From Comamonadaceae bacterium (lineage in GTDB: Bacteria; Pseudomonadota; Gammaproteobacteria; Burkholderiales; Burkholderiaceae_C), in assembly GCA_947374505.1 (NCBI GenBank), contig CANCCE010000020.1:1-21086 (forward strand): a DNA stretch of 21,086 nt, written 5' to 3'. Each line of letters opens with the position of its first letter. Position 1 is the first letter of the stretch. The notes under the pieces are model-generated. The model saw only the letters and a program-made list of their open reading frames with translations. It ran no database searches and was not told the DNA's origin. The translations under genes and the position numbers were made by a program. Shown piece after piece: positions 7,903 to 15,341 of this stretch.

Positions 7903-9087
7903 ATGACTGCCACTCAGCCCATTTTTTCTACGTCACCACAGAACAACGCCACCTCCAATGCGACTTTGCCCCGTATTGAAAGGCGCGAAACGCCAGCGGG
8001 CGTCACGCAACAATTGCGTGGTCAGTGGACGGCTGCAGGCTTGGCTGCGCCGTCTGTCTGGGCGGCGCTGGCGCATGACCTGCGTGAGCTGAAGAGCGGG
8101 CGTGAAGCCAGCCAGCCTCGCTGGGACTTGCGTCAGATGGAGCGGCTAGACCATGTGGGCGCGCAAGTGCTATGGACGCACTGGGGGAGACAGTGGCCCG
8201 CCGATGTGCAGGCCGACGACAGCCAACGCCGCATCCTTAACGCTGTGGCCCGCTTCGGCGTGTTGCCGGTTGTACGAACCGAGCCCGACTGGCGGGCGCG
8301 CATTGAAAATTTTGGGACGTGGCTGCTGCGTGGGGCGGACCACGCACTCGGACTGACGCGACTGATGGGGCAATTGCTGTTGGACTTGCTGCGGTTGCTG
8401 CGCCGTCCGCAAGACGGCCCGTGGCGAGATCTGTCGGGTCATTTGTTCCGCATTGGCGCGACCGCTTTGCCGATCACGGCGTTGGTGGGTTTTTTGATTG
8501 GCGTGGTGCTGGCTTACCTGATTTCGCGGCAGCTGTTGCAATTTGGCGCTGATGCGTTTGTGGTGAACATCCTAGGGGTTTCGCTGATTCGCGAACTCGG
8601 CCCGCTGCTTGCGGCCATCTTGATTGCCGGGCGCTCTGGCTCCTCTATCACGGCCCAAATTGGCGTCATGCGGGTGACGGAAGAACTCGATGCCATGCGT
8701 GTCTTGGGCATTGCCAGCGGTTTTCGACTGGTGCTGCCGCGTGCGTTGGCGCTGGCCTTGGTCATGCCTCTCATCAGCATCTGGACAACCGCGTGGTCGC
8801 TGCTGGGCGGCATGCTGACGGCTGATCTGTCAATGAACGTGAGTTTGGTGTTTTTTGCCAATGCCTTGCCCGGCGCTGTGGAGGCCAGCAATCTGGCGCT
8901 GGCCACGGCCAAGTCGGCTGTGTTTGGGCTGCTGATTGCGTTGATCGCTTGTCATTACGGCTTGCGCGTGAAACCCAATACCGAGAGCTTAGGCCAAGGC
9001 ACCACAGCTTCGGTCGTGACCTCGATCACGGTCGTGATTTTGGTTGACGCACTGTTCGCGGTACTTTTTAGAAATGTGGGCATATGA
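7903..9087 (+). CDS. MlaE-family ABC permease with N-terminal STAS-like domain
   Basis: This is the inner-membrane permease of an MCE-type lipid transporter. The 394 residues are longer than a plain MlaE (about 260) because of an N-terminal domain (about 35-125: GQWTAAGL..., then RWDLRQMERLDHVGAQVLW). That domain resembles a STAS fold and would replace the separate MlaB protein. The permease part (about 150-394) has the MlaE signature AGRSGSSITAQIGVMRVTEELDAMRVLGI. It has about five membrane helices, including ITALVGFLIGVVLAYLI and the C-terminal VVTSITVVILVDALFAVLF. It is the first gene of four co-oriented genes, with the ATPase 15 nt downstream. Substrate is inferred to be phospholipid or another hydrophobic lipid. 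Confidence 0.9.
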   Translation: MTATQPIFSTSPQNNATSNATLPRIERRETPAGVTQQLRGQWTAAGLAAPSVWAALAHDLRELKSGREASQPRWDLRQMERLDHVGAQVLWTHWGRQWPADVQADDSQRRILNAVARFGVLPVVRTEPDWRARIENFGTWLLRGADHALGLTRLMGQLLLDLLRLLRRPQDGPWRDLSGHLFRIGATALPITALVGFLIGVVLAYLISRQLLQFGADAFVVNILGVSLIRELGPLLAAILIAGRSGSSITAQIGVMRVTEELDAMRVLGIASGFRLVLPRALALALVMPLISIWTTAWSLLGGMLTADLSMNVSLVFFANALPGAVEASNLALATAKSAVFGLLIALIACHYGLRVKPNTESLGQGTTASVVTSITVVILVDALFAVLFRNVGI

Positions 9088-9102
9088 AAATCCGGGTGCG
9101 TC

Positions 9103-9888
9103 ATGCGTGAGCCGATGGTGGACGTACGTCAACTTTGGACGACCTTTCCATCGCTCGAGGGTGAGCTGGTCGTCCATGAAAATCTTGACTTGAAAATTGA
9201 AACCGGTGAAATTCTGTCGCTGGTGGGGGGATCCGGTACGGGTAAAACGGTTTTGCTGCGGCAGATGCTGGGGCTGACGCAGCCAACGCGTGGCGAGATT
9301 CGGGTGCTTGGTCGCCCGGTGGCGGCACTGGCGCAAAAGGGCGCAGCTGCGCACATCGGCATGTTGTTTCAGCATGGAGCGCTTTTTTCTGCCTTCACGG
9401 TGCTGGAGAACATCGCCTTTCCGCTGCGCGAATTGAAAGTGTTCCCGCCCTCCTTCATTCAGGAGGCCGCGATGATCAAGCTGCGGATGGTCGGGCTGGA
9501 AGCCGATGCGGCTGACAAGATGCCGAGCCAGTTGTCGGGCGGCATGGTCAAGCGGGTCGCATTGGCACGGGCGCTCATCATGGACCCGCCACTGTTGTTG
9601 CTTGATGAGCCGACCGCCGGCCTGGACCCGGAGAGCGCCGATGGTCTGTGTGAGTTGCTGCGAGCGATGCACCGGGACATGGGCTTGACGGTGGTCATGG
9701 TGACACACGATTTGGATACGATTTTTGAGCTGAGCACCCGCATTGCTGTGCTGGCCGACCGCAAGGTCATCGTCACCGGCACACCGCAAGAGGTGCTGGC
9801 TTTTGATCATCCCTTCGTTCACGACTTTTTTCTGGGCGAGCGCGGCCGTCGCGCAGTCGCTGCGCTGCCGCCCTCGGCATCTGCCTGA
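9103..9888 (+). CDS. MlaF-family ABC transporter ATP-binding protein
   Basis: This is the cytoplasmic ATPase driving the MCE transporter. All ABC motifs are present. Walker A GGSGTGKT is at 42-49 and the Q-loop Gln90 is in LFQHGALF. The signature LSGGM (144-148) is followed by VKRVALARAL, and Walker B LLLLDEP has Asp168-Glu169. The H-loop is in VTHDLD. The SGGMxKRxALARA form of the signature is typical of MlaF. The 261-residue length is normal. ATG 9103 gives MREPMVDV; ATG 9115 is an alternative, and neither has a strong ribosome-binding site. It lies 15 nt after the permease gene and 47 nt before the MCE gene, in one operon. Confidence 0.93.
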   Translation: MREPMVDVRQLWTTFPSLEGELVVHENLDLKIETGEILSLVGGSGTGKTVLLRQMLGLTQPTRGEIRVLGRPVAALAQKGAAAHIGMLFQHGALFSAFTVLENIAFPLRELKVFPPSFIQEAAMIKLRMVGLEADAADKMPSQLSGGMVKRVALARALIMDPPLLLLDEPTAGLDPESADGLCELLRAMHRDMGLTVVMVTHDLDTIFELSTRIAVLADRKVIVTGTPQEVLAFDHPFVHDFFLGERGRRAVAALPPSASA

Positions 9889-9935
9889 TTCACGCCCTTT
9901 GTCATAACTTTGTTGATAGACCCGAAAGACACTTC

Positions 9936-10847
9936 ATGGAAAACAAAGCCCACGCGCTAGCCGCCGGCACGTTTGTGCTGGCCTTGATGGCACTGCTGGT
10001 TGCGATGGCCGTTTGGCTCACGCGTGACAAAGGTGAGCGCCATCTCTACGATATTTCTACTGCGCAAGCCATTTCTGGTTTGCAGGCGCAAGCGGCCGTG
10101 CGTTTTCGAGGCGTACCGGTCGGCAAGGTTGAATCCATCGGCTTTGACCCCGGCTCTCCGGGGCAGGTGCTGGTGCGGATATCGGTTGATGTGAACACAC
10201 CGATCACGCGCAGTACATTTGCCATCATCACCGCGCAGGGTGTGACGGGTCTGGGTTTCATACAACTTGATGATGATGCCCCCCAGGCAGAGCGGCTGGT
10301 CGCTAATGATGCGCACCCACCCCGCATTCCACTACGACCCGGCGTGGTCGATCAATTGCTCCAGCAGTCCGCGACCATCCTGGGGCAGGTTCAGCAGGTC
10401 AGCGCCGGGCTGACCCACTTGATCAGCCCCGACAACCAAGCCTCGGTGCAGACAGCCATCACCCAAATTGGCTCCGCCGCTGGCAGTGTCAGCCAGCTGG
10501 CGGCAGCGCTGCGTCCAACGCTGGCGACGCTGCCAGCTTTGTCGCGTCAAAGCAGCCAGACCCTGCAGTCCTTGCAAACAGCGGCCGGTGACATCAGTGT
10601 TGCCGCGACGCAGATGGGCGAAGCCAGCACGACCTTGGTCCGCACCATCGACACGTTTGGCACAGCGACCTTGCCCAAATTGGGTGATGTGGCGGACGAA
10701 ACCATGCTGACCATGCGGCAATTACGGCGTGCCGTCAATGCGGTGGATGAGAATCCGCAAGCCTTGATTTTCGGCAGCGGAGCGCCCGCTCCTGGGCCTG
10801 GTGAAGCTGGGTTTAATGCGATGAATCTAATGAAAGTGCAACCATGA
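9936..10847 (+). CDS. MCE-domain substrate-binding protein (MlaD/PqiB-like)
   Basis: MCE proteins form a periplasmic hexameric ring on the permease and carry lipids toward the outer membrane. The 303-residue product has one N-terminal membrane helix (about 7-29, ALAAGTFVLALMALLVAMAVWLT). A single MCE domain follows (about 38-118: ISGLQAQAAVRFRGVPVGKVESIGFD... TAQGVTGLGFIQLD). A long Ala/Ser/Thr/Gln-rich helical tail (about 130-280) ends in a Pro/Gly-rich segment. The long helical tail suggests a needle-like extension rather than the short MlaD form. The stop overlaps the lipoprotein gene start (ATGA at 10844), so the two are coupled. Confidence 0.9.
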   Translation: MENKAHALAAGTFVLALMALLVAMAVWLTRDKGERHLYDISTAQAISGLQAQAAVRFRGVPVGKVESIGFDPGSPGQVLVRISVDVNTPITRSTFAIITAQGVTGLGFIQLDDDAPQAERLVANDAHPPRIPLRPGVVDQLLQQSATILGQVQQVSAGLTHLISPDNQASVQTAITQIGSAAGSVSQLAAALRPTLATLPALSRQSSQTLQSLQTAAGDISVAATQMGEASTTLVRTIDTFGTATLPKLGDVADETMLTMRQLRRAVNAVDENPQALIFGSGAPAPGPGEAGFNAMNLMKVQP

Positions 10848-11521
10848 GCCAGCGCTATTCGACCGCGTCACGACGCTTTTTTGGCATGCGGTTGACCGCA
10901 CCGCTGTTGATGTTGGGTTTGAGCGCCTGCGGTAGTTTGCCGACCCGACCTGTGCGCGCCGCGGTGTTTGACTTTGGTCCCGGTGCGCTGGACGCACCGA
11001 CACTGACGCAGCCGCTGGGGCTGCCGTTACTGGCGTTGGCCGATGTAAAAGTCAGCAATGGTGCGCTTGATAAATTGGCCGTCCTGTATCGGCTCGGGTA
11101 TGCCGATGCGCAGCAACTCCGGCCTTACGCACTGGCCCACTGGAGCATGCCGGCTGCGGGCTTGGTGCAGCAGCAACTGCGCCAGATATTGAGCCAGCAG
11201 TATGCCGTGGTGCCGGCTGGCGAAGGCGCCGCCATGACGCGCGAACAAGGCAAGTTGCCGTTGGTATTGCAGGTGGAACTTGAGGAATTCAGTCACTTTT
11301 TTGAGTCACCCACAGTGAGCTTCGGCTTGCTGCGGCTGCGCGCCACGTTGATCGAAAACACGTCCGTGGGTGCCAAGGTTCTGGCGCAGCGGCAAGTGCT
11401 GTCACGCCAACCTGCGAGCACACCTGATGCGCACGGCGGTGTCCGCGCATTGGGCGCGGCGACGGACGCCGCTGCGCGTGAGTTGGCGACTTGGCTAGCG
11501 CAGAGGGAGGTTTCGCGCTGA
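10844..11521 (+). CDS. ABC-type transport auxiliary lipoprotein (PqiC/YmbA-like)
   Basis: This is an outer-membrane lipoprotein of the PqiC/YmbA group (ABC transport auxiliary component), thought to dock the MCE assembly to the outer membrane. The 225 residues start with an Arg-rich n-region, a hydrophobic stretch (LTAPLLMLGLSAC) and a lipobox LSAC with lipidated Cys29. The mature protein contains LPLLALADVKVSNGALDKLAVLYRLGYADAQQLRPYALAHWSMPA, matching the family's conserved YR...P.A.W..P pattern. Gly30-Ser31 follow the Cys, with no Asp at +2, consistent with outer-membrane sorting. It is the last gene of the operon and overlaps the MCE gene by 4 nt. No MlaC-type periplasmic carrier gene accompanies it. 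Confidence 0.88.
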   Translation: MSQRYSTASRRFFGMRLTAPLLMLGLSACGSLPTRPVRAAVFDFGPGALDAPTLTQPLGLPLLALADVKVSNGALDKLAVLYRLGYADAQQLRPYALAHWSMPAAGLVQQQLRQILSQQYAVVPAGEGAAMTREQGKLPLVLQVELEEFSHFFESPTVSFGLLRLRATLIENTSVGAKVLAQRQVLSRQPASTPDAHGGVRALGAATDAAARELATWLAQREVSR

Positions 11522-11585
11522 AAGATAGATTCAGACGCGACAAGTGATCGCTCTAATTAGGGACAAGGCAAGCCATCGAGCATCA

Positions 11586-11630
11586 ATGTGCGATCCGGGT
11601 TACAAACCCGGTGAATGAATCAACGCACAT
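11586..11630 (+). promoter_or_regulatory. Nested hairpin in the leader of the isomerase gene
   Basis: Two perfect 7-bp inverted repeats are nested. ATGTGCG (11586-11592) pairs with CGCACAT (11624-11630). Inside it, CCGGGTT (11595-11601) pairs with AACCCGG (11605-11611) around an ACA loop. No U-run follows, so it is not a simple terminator. It lies 31 nt before the TTG start of the isomerase gene and could be a leader structure or protein-binding site. Confidence 0.5.
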
Positions 11631-11661
11631 CACAGCCTTCTGACTGCCAAGGAGACATCAT

Positions 11662-12264
11662 TTGACGACCACGATTGACTATTACTTCTCGCCACAAAGC
11701 CCGTGGACTTACTTCGGCCACGCACGCTTTACCGACATGGCCCGAAAAGCAGGCGCTACAGTGCGCGCTCTGCCAGTGGACTACAGCAAGGTGTTTCCGA
11801 TTTCTGGCGGCTTACCACTGGGCAAGCGAGCGCCGCAGCGGCAAGCTTACCGTTTGATGGAGCTCAAACGTTTCAGTGAGAGTTTGCAGTTACCGCTGAA
11901 CATCAAGCCGGCTTTTTTTCCTGTGGTGGGCGACGATGCGGCGCGTCTCATCATTGCAGTTGACCTGCAAGACGGTGCTGATGTGGCGATGCGTTTGAGT
12001 GGTGCTGTGTTCAAGGCCGTCTGGGCCGAAGAGCGCAACATTGCCGATGCCGCCGTGTTGGCACAATTGCTCAAGGAGCAAGGCTTGAGCGCGGAACGAC
12101 TGGCGCAATCGCGCAGCCCTGACGTGCAGCAGCGTTACGAAGCCAACACGCTGCAAGCCATCGAAGCCGGGGTGTTTGGCGCGCCGAGTTACGTGATCGA
12201 CGGCGAGATTTTTTGGGGCCAAGACAGGCTCGAGTTTGTCGCGAAAAAACTCGCGACAAAATAA
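11662..12264 (+). CDS. DsbA-family / HCCA isomerase-like protein (kappa-class GST)
   Basis: This resembles 2-hydroxychromene-2-carboxylate isomerase (NahD-like), a glutathione-dependent kappa-class GST fold used in aromatic degradation. Many bacterial homologues have unknown substrates. The N-terminal motif YYFSPQSPWTYFG (about 7-19) carries the catalytic-serine region in place of the DsbA CxxC. The C-terminal signature is GVFGAPSYVIDGEIFWGQDRLEFV (about 170-193). Length (200 aa) is typical. The start is TTG 11662, supported by AAGGAGA (11649-11655) 6 nt upstream; no ATG fits. The dienelactone hydrolase gene follows after 34 nt, suggesting co-transcription. Confidence 0.88.
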   Translation: MTTTIDYYFSPQSPWTYFGHARFTDMARKAGATVRALPVDYSKVFPISGGLPLGKRAPQRQAYRLMELKRFSESLQLPLNIKPAFFPVVGDDAARLIIAVDLQDGADVAMRLSGAVFKAVWAEERNIADAAVLAQLLKEQGLSAERLAQSRSPDVQQRYEANTLQAIEAGVFGAPSYVIDGEIFWGQDRLEFVAKKLATK

Positions 12265-12298
12265 TTCAATCAACCAATCCATCACAGGAGAAAACTTC

Positions 12299-12991
12299 AT
12301 GGGTCAATTCATCACTCTCACAGCCGCTGACGGCGTCAAGCTACCCGCTTACCTTGCCGAACCCGCGGGCAAGCCCAAGGGCGCAGTGGTCGTCGTGCAA
12401 GAAATATTTGGCGTTAACTCGCATATTCGTAACGTTGCTGATGGCTACGCAGCGGCCGGTTATCTGTCCGTCGCACCCGCTACATTTCATCGCGTGCAAC
12501 CTGATGTGGACCTGGGTTACAGCGAAGCCGACATGGGCACCGGATTCGGCTTTAAGACGGCCGTCGATGCTTTACCTGTACCTGGTGTGATGCAAGATAT
12601 TAAGGCGGCGATTGACTACGCCCGCAATGGCGCAGCGGGTGGCAAAGTCGGCATCGTGGGTTATTGCTGGGGTGGCCTGTTGACTTGGCGTTCTGCCTGC
12701 GCACTGAGCGGCCTGAGCGCTGTGGTTTGCTATTACGGCGGTGGTATGACTACAGCCGAAGAATCAGCACGTCAGCCGACATGCCCGGTGCTGGCTCACT
12801 TCGGCAACCAAGACCATTGGATTCCGCTCGACACAGTCGACGCTTTCAAACTGGCACACCCTGAAGTCCAGGTGCATGTCTATGAAGCCAATCACGGTTT
12901 CAACTGCGACCAGCGTGGTTCTTACAACGAAGCCGCTGCCAAGTTGGCGCTCGAACGCACGCATGCGTTTTTCGCCAAACAATTAGCTTAG
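12299..12991 (+). CDS. Dienelactone hydrolase family protein
   Basis: This alpha/beta hydrolase resembles carboxymethylenebutenolidase, which opens dienelactone in chlorocatechol degradation. Many chromosomal homologues have other ester substrates. The 230-residue product has the expected Cys-Asp-His triad: Cys123 in GIVGYCWGG, Asp172 in GNQDHWIP and His199 in YEANHGFNCD. The oxyanion-region motif VVVVQEIFGVN is near residue 35. The start is ATG 12299 with CAGGAG (12285-12290) 8 nt upstream; a longer reading from 12236 would run into the preceding gene and is rejected. No ring-cleavage dioxygenase is nearby. Its 3' end overlaps the convergent corA gene by 4 bp. Confidence 0.92.
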   Translation: MGQFITLTAADGVKLPAYLAEPAGKPKGAVVVVQEIFGVNSHIRNVADGYAAAGYLSVAPATFHRVQPDVDLGYSEADMGTGFGFKTAVDALPVPGVMQDIKAAIDYARNGAAGGKVGIVGYCWGGLLTWRSACALSGLSAVVCYYGGGMTTAEESARQPTCPVLAHFGNQDHWIPLDTVDAFKLAHPEVQVHVYEANHGFNCDQRGSYNEAAAKLALERTHAFFAKQLA

Positions 12992-14091
12992 TATTTGCGG
13001 GCCAAATATCGCTTGCGCCATAGCACCAAGACCGCTACGACGATTAGAAAAATCATGCAAGCCAGCGTCCACCAAAAGCCGGTGATGGTGTGAATGATCG
13101 GCATGAACTCAAAGTTCATGCCGAAGAAACCTGTGATCAAATTCAGCGGCAAAAAGATCGCTGTGAGCGCGGTCAGGGTGCGCATGATGTCGTTGGTGCG
13201 GTTGCTCTGAACCGAAAAATGCATCTGCACGGCGGTCTCGGCACTTTGCTCCATGCGCCGCACATGGTGCACCACGCGTTCGATGTGTTCGAGCACATCG
13301 CGTGAGCGTACCTTGAGCAGTTCACGTTCGCGCTGTAGCGCGGGCGTGGTGCCTTCGGGCCAGGTCTCGATCGAGTCGACCCAGTCTTGCAGTGCCGAGC
13401 GTTGGTCTTCGCAAATTTCGTCGAGGTGGTGCAAGGTCAGTCGGGCATCGAGCACCGAGCTCCAGTTGTTGAAGCGGGCGCTGGGTTTGAGCAACTCAGA
13501 CTGCCAATGGTCCATCTGCCGAGTGAGGTCCCGGCGCAGTTCCAGATAACCGTCGACCATCAGGTTGACGACGCGCAGCATCAGATCGGCTGGGCTGGTC
13601 GGCAACTTGACACCCGCTGCACGGGACTCTGCGCTGCTGGCGTTGAGCAGTCTGAGTGCATAAGCATCGCGCACGTTGCAGTCGGTCGGGTGAACCGTCA
13701 GCAGCACTTCATCAAACACGGCAAAGGCCACCGGGCTGGTGTCGATACGCCGTAGCACGGGCGGTCCACTTTGTCGTTTGTTTTTCAAACCCAGGGGTTC
13801 TGCATCAGCACTGCGCGCCGCCAAACGGCGAAACACCAGAACATCGTATTGCGAGGTGTAGTCGTAGTGCGACGGCAACTGTTGGTTGAGCAAATCCAAG
13901 ACATGCAAGTCCACCAGCTGGGTGCCGGTCAGACCTTGCAGCGCGGCTTGAAGATCAGCTTGTCGGGCCTCGAATTCTGGCCTCGTGCAGGCGATCCAGA
14001 TGAAGCCCTGTGTTGTGGGCGCCAATGCGGGCGTGTCAGGCAGTGCATCGGTCTCAACGACCTTGCCGGCAGCGATATGAAAAACCCGCAT
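12988..14091 (-). CDS. corA: CorA-family magnesium/divalent cation transporter
   Basis: CorA proteins form pentameric inner-membrane channels for Mg2+ (and Co2+/Ni2+). The 367 residues comprise a cytoplasmic alpha/beta N-terminal domain, a long helical region (about 170-290, rich in charged residues and Leu) and two C-terminal membrane helices. The first ends with the family signature GFFGMNFEFMP (GMN selectivity motif), and the second is FWWTLACMIFLIVVAVLVLW. A basic tail (RKRYLARKY) follows. The GMNFEFMP form points to CorA rather than ZntB. ATG 14091 lies 9 nt after the hemB stop, so hemB-corA is probably one transcript. Confidence 0.92.
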   Translation of the reverse strand: MRVFHIAAGKVVETDALPDTPALAPTTQGFIWIACTRPEFEARQADLQAALQGLTGTQLVDLHVLDLLNQQLPSHYDYTSQYDVLVFRRLAARSADAEPLGLKNKRQSGPPVLRRIDTSPVAFAVFDEVLLTVHPTDCNVRDAYALRLLNASSAESRAAGVKLPTSPADLMLRVVNLMVDGYLELRRDLTRQMDHWQSELLKPSARFNNWSSVLDARLTLHHLDEICEDQRSALQDWVDSIETWPEGTTPALQRERELLKVRSRDVLEHIERVVHHVRRMEQSAETAVQMHFSVQSNRTNDIMRTLTALTAIFLPLNLITGFFGMNFEFMPIIHTITGFWWTLACMIFLIVVAVLVLWRKRYLARKY

Positions 14092-14100
14092 CGCAGCCGA

Positions 14101-15105
14101 TCAGCCTTGATGCAGTTTGCGTGCAGCGTCGATGGCGAAGTAGGTCAGCACGCCATCAGCACCGGCGCGTTTGAAGGCCAGCAGGCTTTCCATCATCACC
14201 GCATCGTGGTCCAGCCAGCCGTTCAGTGCAGCCGCTTTGAGCATGGCGTATTCACCGCTGACTTGGTAGGCAAAGGTTGGAATCTTGAATTCGTCTTTGA
14301 CGCGGCGAACCACGTCGAGGTAGGGCATGCCGGGTTTGACCATGACCATGTCGGCGCCTTCAGCGATGTCCAGCGCGACTTCGCGCAGGGCTTCGTCGCT
14401 GTTACCGGGGTCCATTTGATAGACCTTTTTGTCTGCCTTGCCCAGGTTGCCGGCCGAGCCGACAGCGTCGCGAAACGGGCCGTAAAAAGCGCTGGCGTAC
14501 TTGGCGCTGTAGGCCATGATGCGGGTGTGAATCAAGTGGCTTGACTCCAGCGCTGTGCGAATCGCGGCGATGCGGCCGTCCATCATGTCGCTGGGCGCGA
14601 CGATGTCGACGCCGGCTTCAGCCTGCGTCAGTGCTTGCTGCACCAACACGGTCACGGTCTCGTCGTTGAGGATGTAGCCGTTCTCGCCAAGCAGGCCGTC
14701 TTGGCCGTGGCTGGTGTAGGGGTCGAGCGCGACGTCGGTCATCACGCCCAGTTCGGGGAAGCGTTGTTTCAGTTCGCGCACCACCCGCGGGATCAAGCCG
14801 CCCGGGTTCAGGGCTTCGCGGCCATCGATGGTTTTCAGGGCCGGATCAATCACGGGGAACAGTGCCATCACCGGAATCCCCAGCTTGACACATTCTTCGG
14901 CCACCGGTAACAGCAGGTCTAAGCTCAGTCGCTCAACGCCGGGCATGGAGCCAATCGGCTCGCGACGTTGCCGGCCGTCGGTGACGAAGACCGGGTAAAT
15001 CAGGTCGTTCGGCGTCAAGGCATTTTCACGCACCAAGTTGCGGGTGAAGCTGTCGTGGCGAAGGCGGCGGGGCCGGCCAAGTGGGAAGGGTGCGAATGGG
15101 GTCAT
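14101..15105 (-). CDS. hemB: Delta-aminolevulinic acid dehydratase (porphobilinogen synthase)
   Basis: HemB condenses two 5-aminolevulinate molecules to porphobilinogen, the second common step of tetrapyrrole synthesis. The 334-residue length from ATG 15105 is normal (MTPFAPFPLGRPRRLR). A frame extension of 59 residues upstream lacks family similarity and is rejected. The two Schiff-base lysines are Lys202 in AYSAKYASAFYGP and Lys257 in MVKPGMPYLD. The metal-site region reads DVALDPYTSHGQDG, lacking the three cysteines of zinc enzymes, so this is the Mg-dependent type. corA follows after 9 nt, a plausible Mg2+ link, and hemJ lies divergently upstream. Confidence 0.97.
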   Translation of the reverse strand: MTPFAPFPLGRPRRLRHDSFTRNLVRENALTPNDLIYPVFVTDGRQRREPIGSMPGVERLSLDLLLPVAEECVKLGIPVMALFPVIDPALKTIDGREALNPGGLIPRVVRELKQRFPELGVMTDVALDPYTSHGQDGLLGENGYILNDETVTVLVQQALTQAEAGVDIVAPSDMMDGRIAAIRTALESSHLIHTRIMAYSAKYASAFYGPFRDAVGSAGNLGKADKKVYQMDPGNSDEALREVALDIAEGADMVMVKPGMPYLDVVRRVKDEFKIPTFAYQVSGEYAMLKAAALNGWLDHDAVMMESLLAFKRAGADGVLTYFAIDAARKLHQG

Positions 15106-15184
15106 ACGCAAATTGTGCCAAATGTTTGATCCGACCGTACGTAGTATTCCGCAGTCTGACGGTTGAAGTGCCACCTTAGAATTA

Positions 15185-15304
15185 TTGTGTGCAGTGGCTG
15201 AAAGGTGCTGCGCCCCGCTTTCCTCCCTTAGCGGGAGCCTTGCGTGGCAACACAAAAAGGCTTTAGCCGCCCGGCTGGCCACGTGCCATGCCGGGCATTT
15301 TTTT
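15185..15304 (+). ncRNA. Candidate structured leader or small RNA before hemJ
   Basis: A plus-strand stretch of about 120 nt folds into an ordered structure and ends in a strong intrinsic terminator, although no gene on this strand precedes it. A closing stem pairs TTGTGT (15185-15190) with ACACAA (15250-15255). Within it CCCGCT (15214-15219) pairs with AGCGGG (15230-15235). GCGTGGC (15242-15248) can instead pair with GCCACGT (15278-15284) inside the terminator, a possible antiterminator. A weak -10-like TAGAAT is at 15177-15182 without a well-spaced -35. It may be a free small RNA or an attenuated hemJ leader; I recognise no known riboswitch class. Confidence 0.4.
15269..15304 (+). terminator. 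Strong intrinsic terminator upstream of hemJ
   Basis: GCCCGGC (15269-15275) plus TGGC (15276-15279) pairs with GCCA (15285-15288) plus GCCGGGC (15290-15296), with one bulged T and a CACGT loop. Seven Ts follow (15298-15304). It lies on the opposite strand from hemB and 37 nt before the hemJ ATG, so it terminates a separate short RNA or attenuates the hemJ transcript. Confidence 0.85.
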
Positions 15305-15328
15305 GCCTGTTTTGGACGGGCCCGGCGC

Positions 15329-15334
15329 TACACT
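15329..15334 (+). promoter_or_regulatory. Candidate -10 box for hemJ (possibly leaderless)
   Basis: TACACT lies 7 nt before ATG 15342, in a GCTACACT context like the str promoter of this window. Initiation at the usual distance would fall at or next to the ATG, giving a leaderless mRNA. This fits the absence of any Shine-Dalgarno. A matching -35 is weak (CCTGTT at 17-nt spacing, TTGCCT at 20). Confidence 0.3.
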
Positions 15335-15341
15335 CGACCTC

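Noticed and set aside
13771..14544. A 257-codon plus-strand frame antisense to corA and hemB.
   Set aside because: It spans two well-supported opposite-strand genes and their junction, with no domain of its own.
15106..15282. A 59-residue N-terminal extension of HemB on the minus strand.
   Set aside because: HemB starts normally at MTPFAPFP (15105). The extension overlaps the divergent regulatory region and terminator.
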